64,000 nt of DNA from UBA11524 sp045132495 (GCA_045132495.1 JBGUSK010000097.1:8594-72593); one strand, 5' to 3'; counted from the first letter of the stretch, positions 1 through 8,669 are shown. Notes: generated by a model not told the origin, from the letters alone. Numbers and translations are program-made.

Positions 1-282
1 GGCGAGCTGGACTGGTCGCCGGCGGTGCATTCTCAGGCGGAGGATCGTGCCCACCGCATGGGCCAGGAGGACAGCCTGCTGTGCTACTACCTGGTCGCCC
101 CCCAGGGCTCTGACGCTGCCATGCAGGAGGCGCTGGGCCTGAAGGTCAGCCAGTTTGTGGGCCTCATGGGCGACACGCCCGTGTCTGCGGCGGAATCCGC
201 TGAGGCTGCCCACCAGGCCCGCAAGCATGTGGAGATGATCGCCGCGCAGATGGAGGGGTCTTCGCCCCTTCTCTCGCGATGA
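1..282 (+). CDS. SNF2-family DNA translocase, C-terminal end (partial)
   Basis: Only the last 93 codons are present; the frame is open from base 1 and stops with TGA at 280-282. The visible part begins in helicase motif VI of superfamily 2 ATPases (QAEDRAHRMGQ), whose arginines contact ATP, followed by the short tail usual after the second RecA-like lobe. Members of the SNF2/Rad54 group translocate on double-stranded DNA and remodel protein-DNA complexes. The ATPase lobe with the Walker motifs must lie upstream of the window. The in-frame GTG at 25 is internal and is not a start. The family assignment is firm from motif VI; the exact role is not visible. Confidence 0.85.
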   Translation, partial: GELDWSPAVHSQAEDRAHRMGQEDSLLCYYLVAPQGSDAAMQEALGLKVSQFVGLMGDTPVSAAESAEAAHQARKHVEMIAAQMEGSSPLLSR

Positions 283-351
283 GGCTGACTTTTCTCTCCA
301 TGATGCACACGCGTGTTCATTGCAGGTGAACGGTATATATGGAGGAATACC

Positions 352-972
352 ATGAAACTCGACCCGCCCCGCATCCCGGAAAACCTGACGGAATACTTCG
401 AGCTCCCTGACGAGGATGAGTTCGAGAACTGCCTCTTCGATGAGGCGGATATGGCCCATGAACGCATGCGTGCCCGGGAATTCCGCGGGTGCGTGTTCCG
501 CAAGTGCGCGATCACCGACGCCGACCTCACCCGGGCGGGCTTCGTGGACGTGCTCTTCGACCACTGCGACCTGAGCCGCACCACCTTCGAGACCGCCGTG
601 TGCCAGCGCGTCACCTTCGACACCTGCCGCCTGAGCGGTGCCGACATGGTCAGGATCATCCTGCGCGGCGTGTCCTTCCGCGACTGCAAGGCGGACTACT
701 TGAACCTCACCGAGGCCAAGCTGGATCGTGTGCAGTTCACCGGCTGTCAGCTGACAGAGGCTGCGCTGGAGTCCGTCATTCTCAAAAATGCCGGGTTTTT
801 CGACTGCGATCTGACCCGCGCCACCCTCTTCCGCACAAACCTGAAGGGCTTGGACATGACTACCTGCACCCTGGATGGCATCATGGTCAATCTGCCCGAC
901 CTGCGGGGGATGATCGTCACGCCCTTGCAGGCTGCGGAGCTGGCGAAGCTGCTGGGGCTGGTCGTAAAATGA
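352..972 (+). CDS. Pentapeptide-repeat protein
   Basis: 206 residues. The ATG at 352 is chosen because GGAGG lies at 341-345, seven bases upstream; an earlier in-frame start at 313 lacks a ribosome binding site. From about residue 30 the protein is a run of A(D/N)LxX-like pentapeptides (for example FRGCVFRKC, ADLTRAGF, CDLSRTTF, ADMVRI, CQLTEAAL, CDLTRATLF), which fold as a right-handed quadrilateral beta-helix. Relatives include Qnr-type proteins that mimic DNA and bind gyrase, but most pentapeptide proteins have no known role and nothing here points to gyrase protection. No signal peptide or membrane segment is visible, so it is probably cytoplasmic. Confidence 0.88.
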   Translation: MKLDPPRIPENLTEYFELPDEDEFENCLFDEADMAHERMRAREFRGCVFRKCAITDADLTRAGFVDVLFDHCDLSRTTFETAVCQRVTFDTCRLSGADMVRIILRGVSFRDCKADYLNLTEAKLDRVQFTGCQLTEAALESVILKNAGFFDCDLTRATLFRTNLKGLDMTTCTLDGIMVNLPDLRGMIVTPLQAAELAKLLGLVVK

Positions 973-981
973 ACCCCAAAG

Positions 982-1114
982 GCTCTCCCTCCGGGAGAGC
1001 TGTCAGCGCAAGGTCGGGCTTGCCCGACGAGCGATAGCAAATGCTTGCATTCGCAGAGCGAAGCCTACGGCAGGGCTTAGCCCTGACGCAGGCCGTAAAG
1101 CTGACTGAGTGGGC
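982..1114. repeat. Nested-hairpin intergenic element
   Basis: Between two genes lie several consecutive palindromes: GCTCTCCC/GGGAGAGC (982-1000), GTCGGGC/GCCCGAC (1013-1028), an imperfect GCAAATGC/GCATTCGC pair (about 1037-1054) and CAGGGC/GCCCTG (about 1072-1086). An outer pair, GTCAGC near 1002 and GCTGAC near 1100, encloses the last three. No T-tract follows any stem, so this is not a plain terminator. The design (outer stem plus expanded arms) resembles the short structured intergenic repeats seen in many gut Clostridia. That comparison is from memory. Confidence 0.55.
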
Positions 1115-1135
1115 TATGCCACAAAGGAGAAAATC

Positions 1136-2125
1136 ATGATCGAAGTATCCGCCGGCATCGTGCATGACCGCGATGGCCGCATCCTCATCTGCCAGCGGGG
1201 CGAGGGCAGGCACAACGCCCACCTGTGGGAATTCCCCGGCGGTAAGAGGGAGTCGGGCGAATCCCCGGAGGATTGCCTCGTCCGCGAATTGCAGGAGGAG
1301 CTCTCCCTGCCCGTGACCGTGCGCAGAATCCGCTGTACCCGGGAAGCCGAAGGCATCCTGTTCCACTTTATCGACGCGGATACAGACGCACAGCCCGTCC
1401 CCACCGAGCACGAGGACGTGCGGTTCGTCATCCCCCGCGAAATGCTACAATACCCCTTCTGCCCGGCGGATACGCTGGTGGCGCAGCAGCTGGCGTTCAG
1501 CGGCGTCCGCCATGCCTTCTGGGACTTTGACGGCACGCTGCTGGACACCTATCCGGCGATGGTGCGGGCCTTCCTTGCGGGTGCGGCGGAATATGGTATC
1601 GCCATGGCTCCGGAGCGCGCCCTTGCCCTGATGAAGGATACCCTCTGGCACTGCTGTCAGGTGGTCGGCGCGGAACATGATGTGGACGCGCTGGCATTGG
1701 TCGCGGCTTTCCGCCGTCATGAGCAGGACGAGCTGGCAAAGGGGCTGCCGCCCATGCCGGGCGTCCCGGAAGCGCTCGCGGCGATGCGCGATGCAGGCGT
1801 GAAGCACTACCTTGCCACCCATCGGGATCTGCAGAGCTGCGAGCTGCTGGAAAAGGCAGGGCTGCTGCGATTCTTCAGCGGCTTTGTTACCCAGGAGGAC
1901 AAGCTGCCCCGCAAGCCCGCGCCGGATATGCTCATCCATCTGATGGCGAAGCATGGCCTCGATCCGCTGGAATGCGTCATGATCGGCGACCGCCCGCTGG
2001 ACACGGAATCCGGCATGGCGGCGGGCGTCCTCAGCGTGCTGATCGACCCGGAGGGCCGCTTCCCGGAGGGACAGTGTGATCTCCGCATCGCCAATGCTGC
2101 GGCGCTGCCTTCTTTCATCTTGTGA
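1136..2125 (+). CDS. Nudix hydrolase fused to HAD phosphatase
   Basis: 329 residues. ATG at 1136 follows AAAGGAG at 1123-1129. Residues 1-115 form a MutT-type Nudix domain with a near-canonical Nudix box starting at G36 (GGKRESGE, then RELQEEL; the usual glycine after EE is replaced by serine). Such domains remove pyrophosphate from oxidised or non-canonical nucleoside triphosphates. Residues 125-329 form a HAD domain: nucleophile motif DFDGTLLDT (D130 and D132), a threonine motif near THRD, a lysine in RKPAPD, and the metal-binding GDRPLDTESG. An obvious idea is sequential dephosphorylation of a nucleotide: NTP to NMP by Nudix, NMP to nucleoside by HAD. The fusion is plainly visible; substrate and coupling are inference. 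Confidence 0.9.
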   Translation: MIEVSAGIVHDRDGRILICQRGEGRHNAHLWEFPGGKRESGESPEDCLVRELQEELSLPVTVRRIRCTREAEGILFHFIDADTDAQPVPTEHEDVRFVIPREMLQYPFCPADTLVAQQLAFSGVRHAFWDFDGTLLDTYPAMVRAFLAGAAEYGIAMAPERALALMKDTLWHCCQVVGAEHDVDALALVAAFRRHEQDELAKGLPPMPGVPEALAAMRDAGVKHYLATHRDLQSCELLEKAGLLRFFSGFVTQEDKLPRKPAPDMLIHLMAKHGLDPLECVMIGDRPLDTESGMAAGVLSVLIDPEGRFPEGQCDLRIANAAALPSFIL

Positions 2126-2226
2126 TGGACGAATCCGCCAAAGTGTGTTATCATTATTTGTTGTGCGCTTTCAAGCCTGCGCCGCATTCAGCGCGGTGCA
2201 ACGACTTATAATAGGAGTGTTCCCCG

Positions 2227-4251
2227 ATGCGTAAACTGCTCTGTTTTTTGCTGACGCTGCTGTTCCTGCCAGTGATTTCCGTCCAGGCGGAGGGCGCAGC
2301 GCTGTCCATTGATACCCCGGCAGAGGCCATCCGTCCGGGCAAGGCGTTTCTGCTGAGCTTCACCGTGCCTGCAGAGGGTGAATGCGATCTGCTGCTGCGG
2401 GACATGACGGGCAATTTCGTCATGGACGTGGTGGCGGACCTGCCTGTGTATGCGGGCCGCAACCAGATGTGGTGGAATGGTACCTCCGGCGGCGTTTCCC
2501 CCGCGGAAGGCGTGTATCAGCTTGCCCTGGTGATGGACGGCGCGGAAAGCTCCTGCACGGTGGTCATCGGCAGCCATGCTCCCTATCTGACCAGCATTGT
2601 CCCCACGAAGGACGCGGAAAGCAAGACCATGACCATCGACTTCTATGCCAGCGTCGAGGGCCTGCTGTCCGTGGGCGTATGGAGCGGCAACGTCTGGTCG
2701 CTGCTGGAGAACCGCAATGTGTCCGGGGGCATGAATCGCCTGGTGTGGGATGCGTCCGACATGACTGAGGGCACCACCGCCCTGACGCTGACCCTGACCG
2801 ACGGCACCGGCTTCTCCTCCAACGAGGAGCATATCGGTGTTAGCCCGGAGGACTTCGGCATCGAGTTTGCCACGCCTGTCCCCGAGGCGACGCCCATCCC
2901 CACGCAATACGTCCTCACCCCTGTGGACGTGCTGACTGCCACGCCTATTCCCGAGGTCACCGAGGAACCGGAAGCCGCTGATGAGCAGGCCGAGGGCTTT
3001 GAGGAGGTCATCGAGATCGATCACTCTGACGCGGAGGAGGTCGATGCGGCGCCCACGGCAACCCCTGTTCCAGCGCCCACCACCCCGCCGGAGATCGTCT
3101 TTACTCCCTCCTACGGCAGTCCCTATCCTCTCACGGAGAAGGACAAGGGCACCTATTGGGGCACTCCCATGGACATTACCGACGAGGAAGCTATCTGGAC
3201 GATGCTCACCGCGCCCTTCACCTATTATAAGGCCAAGGATGACGCGGCAAACATCCAGCGCAAGATCTATGCCGAGCCCAGCGACAAGAGCCGTCAAATC
3301 GGCGTGATCACCTGCACCAGCCAGTCCGTCCGCGTGATAGAGGAGCTGGACAACGGCTGGTCGCTGATCGAGACCTACTCTTCCACCTTCCATGACAACT
3401 CCGTGGATGCATGGAACATGCTCATCCAGGGCTATGTGAAAACCAGCAACCTGCGGACAAAGCAGGTCAACGAGAAATACCACATCGTTGTGGACAAGCT
3501 GACCCAGCGGCTCTACCTGTTTGGCGATGGCAAGCTGATCACCACGCTCCTGGTATCCACCGGCCTTTCCAACGAGACGCAGCCCTACAATGAGACCCGC
3601 TCCGGCGATTTCCTCTATATCAGCCCCACCGGCGGCTTCTGGTCGGATAACATGTTTGCTCCCATGGGCATGAAGTTCAACGACGGCGATCTGCTGCATG
3701 AGGTGCCCTACGTCCAGCGCAAGGGCAGCAAAACCAAGATCTACACCACAACCGAGCCCTTCCTGGGCCAGCGCGCCAGCCACGGCTGCATCCGCGTGCA
3801 GCGCAAGCTCAATGCTGATGGCTATAACATGGAGTGGATCTGGGACAACCGCAAGGACATCGGCCGCATCGTGGTCTGGGAGGACTGGCAGGGCCGTCAG
3901 GTTGCCTATCCGGCGGATGACACCGTCCTGTATTATAACGCTGACGGCGGCTCCTACTACCACAAGGAAGACCACTGCGACAGCGCCAAGGATCATATCG
4001 AGTTCACTCCCTTCACCTATGCTGAGCTGGACACGGGCGACTATGCCAAGCTGGAGTTCTGTCCCTACTGTGCTCCTGCGATGCGCCGGGCGGAGATCGA
4101 CAAGATCAACGAGGCCCATGCCTTTGGCGGCGATCATGACCCCATCCTCACCGCTGCCCGCCAGAAGTGGCTGAACAAGGTCATCAAGGACTACGGCTAC
4201 GATGCCCTCACGGACGGCGAAAAGCGCTATTACCAGGGCGAGGCTGAATAA
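2227..4251 (+). CDS. Secreted L,D-transpeptidase (YkuD) with Ig-like N-terminal region
   Basis: 674 residues. A signal peptide (residues 1-21, ending VQA) precedes two FlgD-like beta modules (about 25-215), a Thr/Pro linker (about 220-295), an SH3-like stretch (about 340-415) and the catalytic YkuD domain (about 415-560). The catalytic motif SHGCIR is at 518-523, with nucleophile C521. YkuD enzymes build 3-3 peptidoglycan cross-links or attach proteins to the wall, working outside the membrane. About 110 residues follow, with HCD and CPYCAP cysteine motifs. The gene has its own ribosome binding site (AGGAG at 2213) and is followed 35 bases later by a CvpA-like gene in the same direction. The partner stem peptide is not deducible. 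Confidence 0.92.
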   Translation: MRKLLCFLLTLLFLPVISVQAEGAALSIDTPAEAIRPGKAFLLSFTVPAEGECDLLLRDMTGNFVMDVVADLPVYAGRNQMWWNGTSGGVSPAEGVYQLALVMDGAESSCTVVIGSHAPYLTSIVPTKDAESKTMTIDFYASVEGLLSVGVWSGNVWSLLENRNVSGGMNRLVWDASDMTEGTTALTLTLTDGTGFSSNEEHIGVSPEDFGIEFATPVPEATPIPTQYVLTPVDVLTATPIPEVTEEPEAADEQAEGFEEVIEIDHSDAEEVDAAPTATPVPAPTTPPEIVFTPSYGSPYPLTEKDKGTYWGTPMDITDEEAIWTMLTAPFTYYKAKDDAANIQRKIYAEPSDKSRQIGVITCTSQSVRVIEELDNGWSLIETYSSTFHDNSVDAWNMLIQGYVKTSNLRTKQVNEKYHIVVDKLTQRLYLFGDGKLITTLLVSTGLSNETQPYNETRSGDFLYISPTGGFWSDNMFAPMGMKFNDGDLLHEVPYVQRKGSKTKIYTTTEPFLGQRASHGCIRVQRKLNADGYNMEWIWDNRKDIGRIVVWEDWQGRQVAYPADDTVLYYNADGGSYYHKEDHCDSAKDHIEFTPFTYAELDTGDYAKLEFCPYCAPAMRRAEIDKINEAHAFGGDHDPILTAARQKWLNKVIKDYGYDALTDGEKRYYQGEAE

Positions 4252-4286
4252 GGCCTGTCTGCAGGTCTGAAAAAGGAGGTATTCCC

Positions 4287-5000
4287 TTGAACATCGTGGA
4301 CTATGTGATCATCGGCGTGGTGGCGATCTCGGTGCTCTTCGGGCTGTACCGCGGATTCGTTTCCAGCGTGCTTTCCATGGGCGGCGGGCTGATCTCCTTT
4401 CTGTCCTCCTTTGCGCTCTATCCCAAGCTGGCTGCGCTGATCCAGAACAATCAGGAGCTGCAGCGTACCCTGCTGCACTACACCGACGCTTCCTCCCGCA
4501 TCGGCGACCTTGAATTGGCGTTGACGAATGTCATCAACCTTGGCCGGGAGGGTATTGAGCAGGTGCTGCAGAACGTGAGCCTCCCTGCGCCGCTGGATTC
4601 CATCCTGCAGGTGAATCTGGAGAATCTGGTGTATGGCACCTCAGGTGCGGCCACCACCGTCTCCGATTACGTCAGCCAGACCATCCTTCAGGCCAGCATC
4701 AACATCATCTGCTTCCTGGTGTGCTTCGCAGGGCTGTACATCGTCATCTCCCTGGCGCTGAATCTGATCCGGGCGGTGTTCCGCTTCCCGGTACTCAAGC
4801 AGCTGGACAGCCTGGCAGGCGGCGTATTCGGATTGCTTCGCGGTATCCTGCTGTGCCTGGTGGTCTTCACGCTGATCCCTCTGGTTCAGACGATGATCCC
4901 CCTGGACGTCATCACCGGGCTGCTGGACGAAAGCCAGCTTGCGCCCATCTTCATGAACGGCAACCTCATCACCGCCATCATGAACAAGCAGCTGTTCTAA
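4287..5000 (+). CDS. CvpA-family membrane protein
   Basis: 237 residues starting with TTG at 4287, supported by AAAAAGGAGG at 4271-4280. The N-terminus (MNIVDYVIIGVVAISVLFGLYRGF) followed by a glycine-rich second helix is the signature of CvpA proteins, and two more membrane helices lie at about 130-155 and 180-205. CvpA family members are linked to colicin V production and envelope homeostasis, and often sit beside cell-wall or division genes. Here the neighbour is an L,D-transpeptidase, with only 35 bases between, so co-transcription is likely. A strong terminator follows. Function beyond envelope association is unknown. Confidence 0.85.
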   Translation: MNIVDYVIIGVVAISVLFGLYRGFVSSVLSMGGGLISFLSSFALYPKLAALIQNNQELQRTLLHYTDASSRIGDLELALTNVINLGREGIEQVLQNVSLPAPLDSILQVNLENLVYGTSGAATTVSDYVSQTILQASINIICFLVCFAGLYIVISLALNLIRAVFRFPVLKQLDSLAGGVFGLLRGILLCLVVFTLIPLVQTMIPLDVITGLLDESQLAPIFMNGNLITAIMNKQLF

Positions 5001-5015
5001 CGCTCAAATAATAGA

Positions 5016-5045
5016 GGAGTGAGCCGATCGTGGCTCACTCCTTTT
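5016..5045 (+). terminator. Rho-independent terminator after the CvpA gene
   Basis: Ten-base stem GGAGTGAGCC/GGCTCACTCC (5016-5025 and 5032-5041), loop GATCGT, then TTTT. It ends the plus-strand L,D-transpeptidase/CvpA unit. Confidence 0.9.
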
Positions 5046-5098
5046 GTATGTCTGAGGGAGACTGTGCAAGCAGCAGCAAAGCCAGCTGACAAAGGAAC

Positions 5099-5140
5099 AA
5101 AAAACCGCCCCTGTCCTGTGTAGTTGCAGGACAGGGGCGG
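5099..5140 (-). terminator. Rho-independent terminator of alaS
   Basis: Fourteen-base perfect stem CCGCCCCTGTCCTG/CAGGACAGGGGCGG (5105-5118, 5127-5140); read on the minus strand it is followed by six T residues (5104-5099). It lies 20 bases beyond the alaS stop codon. Confidence 0.9.
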
Positions 5141-5159
5141 GGTCTTCGACACTTTTCTT

Positions 5160-7124
5160 TTACTTAATAACAGCCTTGATGCGGCGCACACCCGCAGAAG
5201 AGGACTCTTCCTTCTGGATCTTGAAGGAGCCCAGGTCGCCGGTGTTCTCGGCATGGGGGCCGCCGCAGATCTCGAAGGAGTACTCGCCCATCTTGTAGGT
5301 GCGGACCTTCTCGCCGTACTTGGACTCGAACAGACCGATCGCGCCCTTTTCCTTGGCCTCGGGCACGGTCATCTCCTCGCATACGACGGGAACCTTCGCC
5401 TCAATGGCGACGTTCACCAGGCGCTCGACCTCGTCGATCTCCTCGCGGGTCATCTTGCGGCCGAAGGAGAAGTCGAAGCGCAGACGCTCGGCGGTGATGT
5501 TGGAGCCCTTCTGGGCAACCTCGTCGCCCAGCACCTTGCGCAGCGCAGAGTGCAGCAGGTGGGTGGCGGTGTGGAGCTTGGCAGTCTGCTCGCTGTGGTC
5601 GGCCAGGCCGCCCTTGAACTTCTGCTCAGCGCCCTGGTGGGACAGCTCCTGATGCTTCTTGAAGCGTTCAGCGAAGTCCGCCTCGTCCACCGTCAGGCCC
5701 TTCTCGGCGGCCAGCTCGATGGTCATCTCGATCGGGAAGCCGAAGGTGTCGTAGAGCTTGAAGGCGCTGCGGCCGTCCAGCACGTTGAGGGACGCCATGC
5801 GGGCGTTCAAGGCGGCGACCAGGGCAGCCTCGTCAGCGGCGCTGGCAGCCTCGATGATGGGCATCATGTCGGGAGAGGGACGGAGCTTCTTCACCTTGGC
5901 CATCTCCTGGGCGAAGGCGATCTTGTCCTCGGCGTTGAGGATGGACTCCAGCAGGGCCTTGGTGTTCACGGTGTTGTTGTACACCTTGTCGAACTCCTTC
6001 TCGCCCTGCTTGAGGGTGCGGGCAAAGCGGCCTTCCTCCAGCTTGAGCTGCTCGGTGACGAAGGCGGCGTTGCGCTCCAGCTCGGGGTACACGGCCTTGT
6101 ACTGGTCGATAATGACCTGGGCGATCTCGGCGGTGAAGCCTTCAGCCATGCCCAGGGACATGCCGTAGCGGACGGCACGGCGGATCAGGCGGCGCAGGAT
6201 GTAGCCCTGGTCGGTGTTGGAGGGAGACACGCCGCGGTCGTCGCCCAGAATGAAGGTGGAGGTGCGCAGGTGGTCAGCCACGACGCGGAAGGCGCGGGTG
6301 GTGGCCTCGTCGTCCTCATAGCCCTTGCCGGACAGCTCGGCGATCTTGGCGATGATGCCGGTGAAGGCGTCGGTCTCGTACACGGTCTTCTTTCCGGTCA
6401 GCACGCAGATGGTGCGCTCCAGGCCCATGCCGGTATCGACGTTCTTCTTCTCCAGCGGGATGAAGGTGCCGTCCTTCTGCTTGTTGTACTGCATGAACAC
6501 GTCGTTCCAGATCTCCAGGTAACGGCCGCAGGAGCAGGCAGGGGAGCAATTGGGGCCGCAGGGGGCCTTGTCGCGGATGATGAACATCTCAGTGTCAGGG
6601 CCACAGGGGCCGGTCTGGCCGGCGGGGCCCCACCAGTTATTCTCCTTGGGCAGGTAGAAGATATGATCCTCCGCCACGCCCATGGAACGCCAGATGTCGT
6701 GGGCTTCCTCGTCACGGGGGCAGTCCTCATCGCCGGCGAAGACGGAGAAGGCCAGCTTGTCCTTGTCCAGGCCGAGGTAATCGGGGCTGGTCAGGAACTC
6801 CCAGGACCAGGAGATGGCTTCCTTCTTGAAGTAATCGCCGAGGCTCCAGTTGCCCAGCATTTCGAAGAAGGTCAGGTGAGAAGGATCGCCCACTTCCTCG
6901 ATATCGCCGGTACGGATGCACTTCTGCACGTCGGTCAGGCGGGTGCCGGCGGGATGGGGAGTGCCCATCAGGTAGGGCACCAGGGGATGCATGCCGGCGG
7001 TGGTGAACAGGACGGTGGGGTCATTCTCGGGGATGATGGAAGCAGACTGGATGCGATGATGTCCCTTGGACTCCATGAAGGACTGGAACATTTCGCGCAG
7101 CTGCGCGGAGGTGATGTTCTTCAT
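5160..7124 (-). CDS. alaS: Alanine-tRNA ligase, short form without C-terminal domain
   Basis: 654 residues against about 870 for the usual bacterial enzyme. Catalytic domain (1-240), tRNA-binding middle domain and editing domain are present. The editing zinc ligands are H518 and H522 (HTATH) and C620 and H624 (CGGPH). The protein ends just after the editing domain, so the coiled coil and C-Ala/DHHA1 domain are missing. There is also an extra stretch of about 65 residues between the middle domain (near FDKVYNN) and the LDGRSAFKLYDTFGFP segment. The start at 7124 has GAAGGGAG seven bases upstream. A consensus promoter precedes it; no T-box motif is visible in the leader. The mature enzyme should still charge tRNA-Ala, since the catalytic and editing parts are intact. 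Confidence 0.93.
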   Translation of the reverse strand: MKNITSAQLREMFQSFMESKGHHRIQSASIIPENDPTVLFTTAGMHPLVPYLMGTPHPAGTRLTDVQKCIRTGDIEEVGDPSHLTFFEMLGNWSLGDYFKKEAISWSWEFLTSPDYLGLDKDKLAFSVFAGDEDCPRDEEAHDIWRSMGVAEDHIFYLPKENNWWGPAGQTGPCGPDTEMFIIRDKAPCGPNCSPACSCGRYLEIWNDVFMQYNKQKDGTFIPLEKKNVDTGMGLERTICVLTGKKTVYETDAFTGIIAKIAELSGKGYEDDEATTRAFRVVADHLRTSTFILGDDRGVSPSNTDQGYILRRLIRRAVRYGMSLGMAEGFTAEIAQVIIDQYKAVYPELERNAAFVTEQLKLEEGRFARTLKQGEKEFDKVYNNTVNTKALLESILNAEDKIAFAQEMAKVKKLRPSPDMMPIIEAASAADEAALVAALNARMASLNVLDGRSAFKLYDTFGFPIEMTIELAAEKGLTVDEADFAERFKKHQELSHQGAEQKFKGGLADHSEQTAKLHTATHLLHSALRKVLGDEVAQKGSNITAERLRFDFSFGRKMTREEIDEVERLVNVAIEAKVPVVCEEMTVPEAKEKGAIGLFESKYGEKVRTYKMGEYSFEICGGPHAENTGDLGSFKIQKEESSSAGVRRIKAVIK

Positions 7125-7181
7125 ATTGGTACTCCCTTCGGTATGGAAAGCCGGTGAAGGCTTAAATTTGCGTCACCGTTT

Positions 7182-7210
7182 ATTATAGCATCGCTTAAAG
7201 GGTTTTGCAA
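7182..7210 (-). promoter_or_regulatory. alaS promoter
   Basis: On the minus strand: TTGCAA (7210-7205), 17-base spacer, TATAAT (7187-7182), 58 bases upstream of the alaS start. Confidence 0.8.
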
Positions 7211-7730
7211 GAGGGGCGGAGCCAAAAAAGGGTCAAGGGGCGAGTGCCCCTTGCGCGGGTGGAGGGGCGGCGTCAGCCCCTCCTGAGGTACAGGGGCATC
7301 GTGCAGGAGCGGATCCTCAATGGGGAGCTGGCGAAGGCAAAGCACAGCTGCAAGGGGACCGACGAAAGCCTCCCTCTCGAGGGAGGTGGATTCGTGAGGT
7401 CGCCCTTGACCGAACGAAGACGGAGGGAGTTTCCCGGTCAGCATGCGCATCTTTTCTTTTGCTGATTGTCTTCCGTGCTGCCTCTTCTTTCTCAACCCTG
7501 AGAAAGAAGCAAAGAGGGCCAGAGGGGGTGGCCTAAGTTGCGCCTGGTGGATGCCACCCCCTCTGGACTCCCCCTGTCGCTCCAGTCTTGTCCTTTGTCA
7601 GGATTGTCCTCGCTCCATACGCTTCGCGGGGGCGGACCGCAACTTGACTTTTCCTTTGTTTGTCGGTTCGCCGCTCCCCTGTACGGCGTCGCGGCGCGGC
7701 TGGAACTGCACGTGCCTTTGCGGCTGGGTT
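7211..7730. repeat. Gene-free region packed with palindromic repeats
   Basis: I find no gene in these 520 bases. It carries a series of perfect or near-perfect stems: AAGGGGC/GCCCCTT (7235-7252), GGAGGGGC/GCCCCTCC (7261-7283), CCTCCCTC/GAGGGAGG (7369-7386) with a further CGGAGGGAG at 7421, TTCTTTCTCA/TGAGAAAGAA (7485-7508), and a 14-base pair CCAGAGGGGGTGGC with its complement at 7553-7566. Open frames crossing it have no ribosome binding sites and no recognisable protein family. These look like several families of short dispersed intergenic elements inserted side by side. Confidence 0.6.
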
Positions 7731-8669
7731 TTAGAGGGACAGAGGTTCTCTGGCGGCTTCCATAAGGATGTGGAAGGCTTGTCCTTCCGGGGCGACGCCG
7801 GGCTTGTCGAAGGAGGGCGCGCCGCAGACGTTGCGCACCAGTCCGTAGGCATCCACCTCAGCGAGGGCGGCAGCACGCGCCTTTTCTGCATACGGCAGCA
7901 GCGCTTCATCCAGCCAGCCGCCGGATATACCACGGTAGATGGTGTAGGCCAGCATCTGGGCGAAGTTGACTTCCCGGAAGGTCGTCGGATCATCCAGCAC
8001 ATCGTGGAATGCGCCGTCGGTCAGCTGGTGGGGGAGGGCGGCTTCGATCAGTGCCTTCACCCGGTTGATCAGCCGTGCCCGGCCGGGGTGCTTCTCCGGC
8101 AGCAGCGAGATCACCCGGCCCATGCCAGCCATGGCCCAGCCGTTGCCGACAGCCCATGCGTCGCGGCGCAGGAACCGGTTCTCGGCGTCGCTCCACTGGT
8201 GGGCAAGCAGCCCATTTTCCGGGGTGTGCAGGATGTGCCAGTAGCCGTCCAGCTGGCGCATGGCTTCGTCGTATTCGCCCGCGCGGGCAAGGAAGGGCGG
8301 CAGCATGTACATCGAGTCCACCCAGATGAGCTGTCCATTAAGGAAGTGGTACACCACGCCGTCTGCGTTGCGGGGTGCGTCCGTCATGGCCCAGCGAAGC
8401 AGCTTGTCCCGGGCCTGGCACAGGAAGGGGTCGCCGGTCTGTTCGGCGGCGAAGATCAGCGCCTCGCCGATGGCGCAGGGGTCGGTCACGGCGGTGGAGT
8501 CGCCGATGTGGCAGCAGCGTCCGTCGGGTTGCTGACGGTTCGCGCCCTCGATGGCCATGGCGATGGCGATATCGTGGTCGTCCGCCTCCAGGAAGGCCTG
8601 GGCTGTCACACCCTGCTCCCAGTTGTAGCGCTGCATGGACAACAGCGCCGTCTTGATACGGTTTATCAT
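7731..8669 (-). CDS. Glycoside hydrolase family 105/88 (unsaturated glucuronyl/rhamnogalacturonyl hydrolase)
   Basis: 312 residues, the normal size for the YteR/YesR group. Landmarks are the N-terminal YNWEQGV segment, the IWVDSMYMLPPFLARAG segment that carries the catalytic aspartate of GH105, and WAVGNGWAMAGMGRVI. These alpha/alpha-barrel enzymes act inside the cell and hydrate the 4,5-double bond left at the non-reducing end of oligosaccharides by polysaccharide lyases. The ATG at 8669 overlaps the stop of the upstream small gene by one base (TGATG), so translation is probably coupled. No polysaccharide lyase is in the window, so the substrate (pectin-type versus glycosaminoglycan) is open. 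Confidence 0.88.
   Translation of the reverse strand: MINRIKTALLSMQRYNWEQGVTAQAFLEADDHDIAIAMAIEGANRQQPDGRCCHIGDSTAVTDPCAIGEALIFAAEQTGDPFLCQARDKLLRWAMTDAPRNADGVVYHFLNGQLIWVDSMYMLPPFLARAGEYDEAMRQLDGYWHILHTPENGLLAHQWSDAENRFLRRDAWAVGNGWAMAGMGRVISLLPEKHPGRARLINRVKALIEAALPHQLTDGAFHDVLDDPTTFREVNFAQMLAYTIYRGISGGWLDEALLPYAEKARAAALAEVDAYGLVRNVCGAPSFDKPGVAPEGQAFHILMEAAREPLSL

Noticed and set aside
2207..2212. TATAAT before the L,D-transpeptidase gene
   Set aside because: It touches the ribosome site and has no -35 box at the proper distance, so it is unlikely to be the promoter.
7121..7495. Open frames in the alaS leader region
   Set aside because: They run through clustered palindromes and the alaS promoter, without ribosome sites or recognisable domains.
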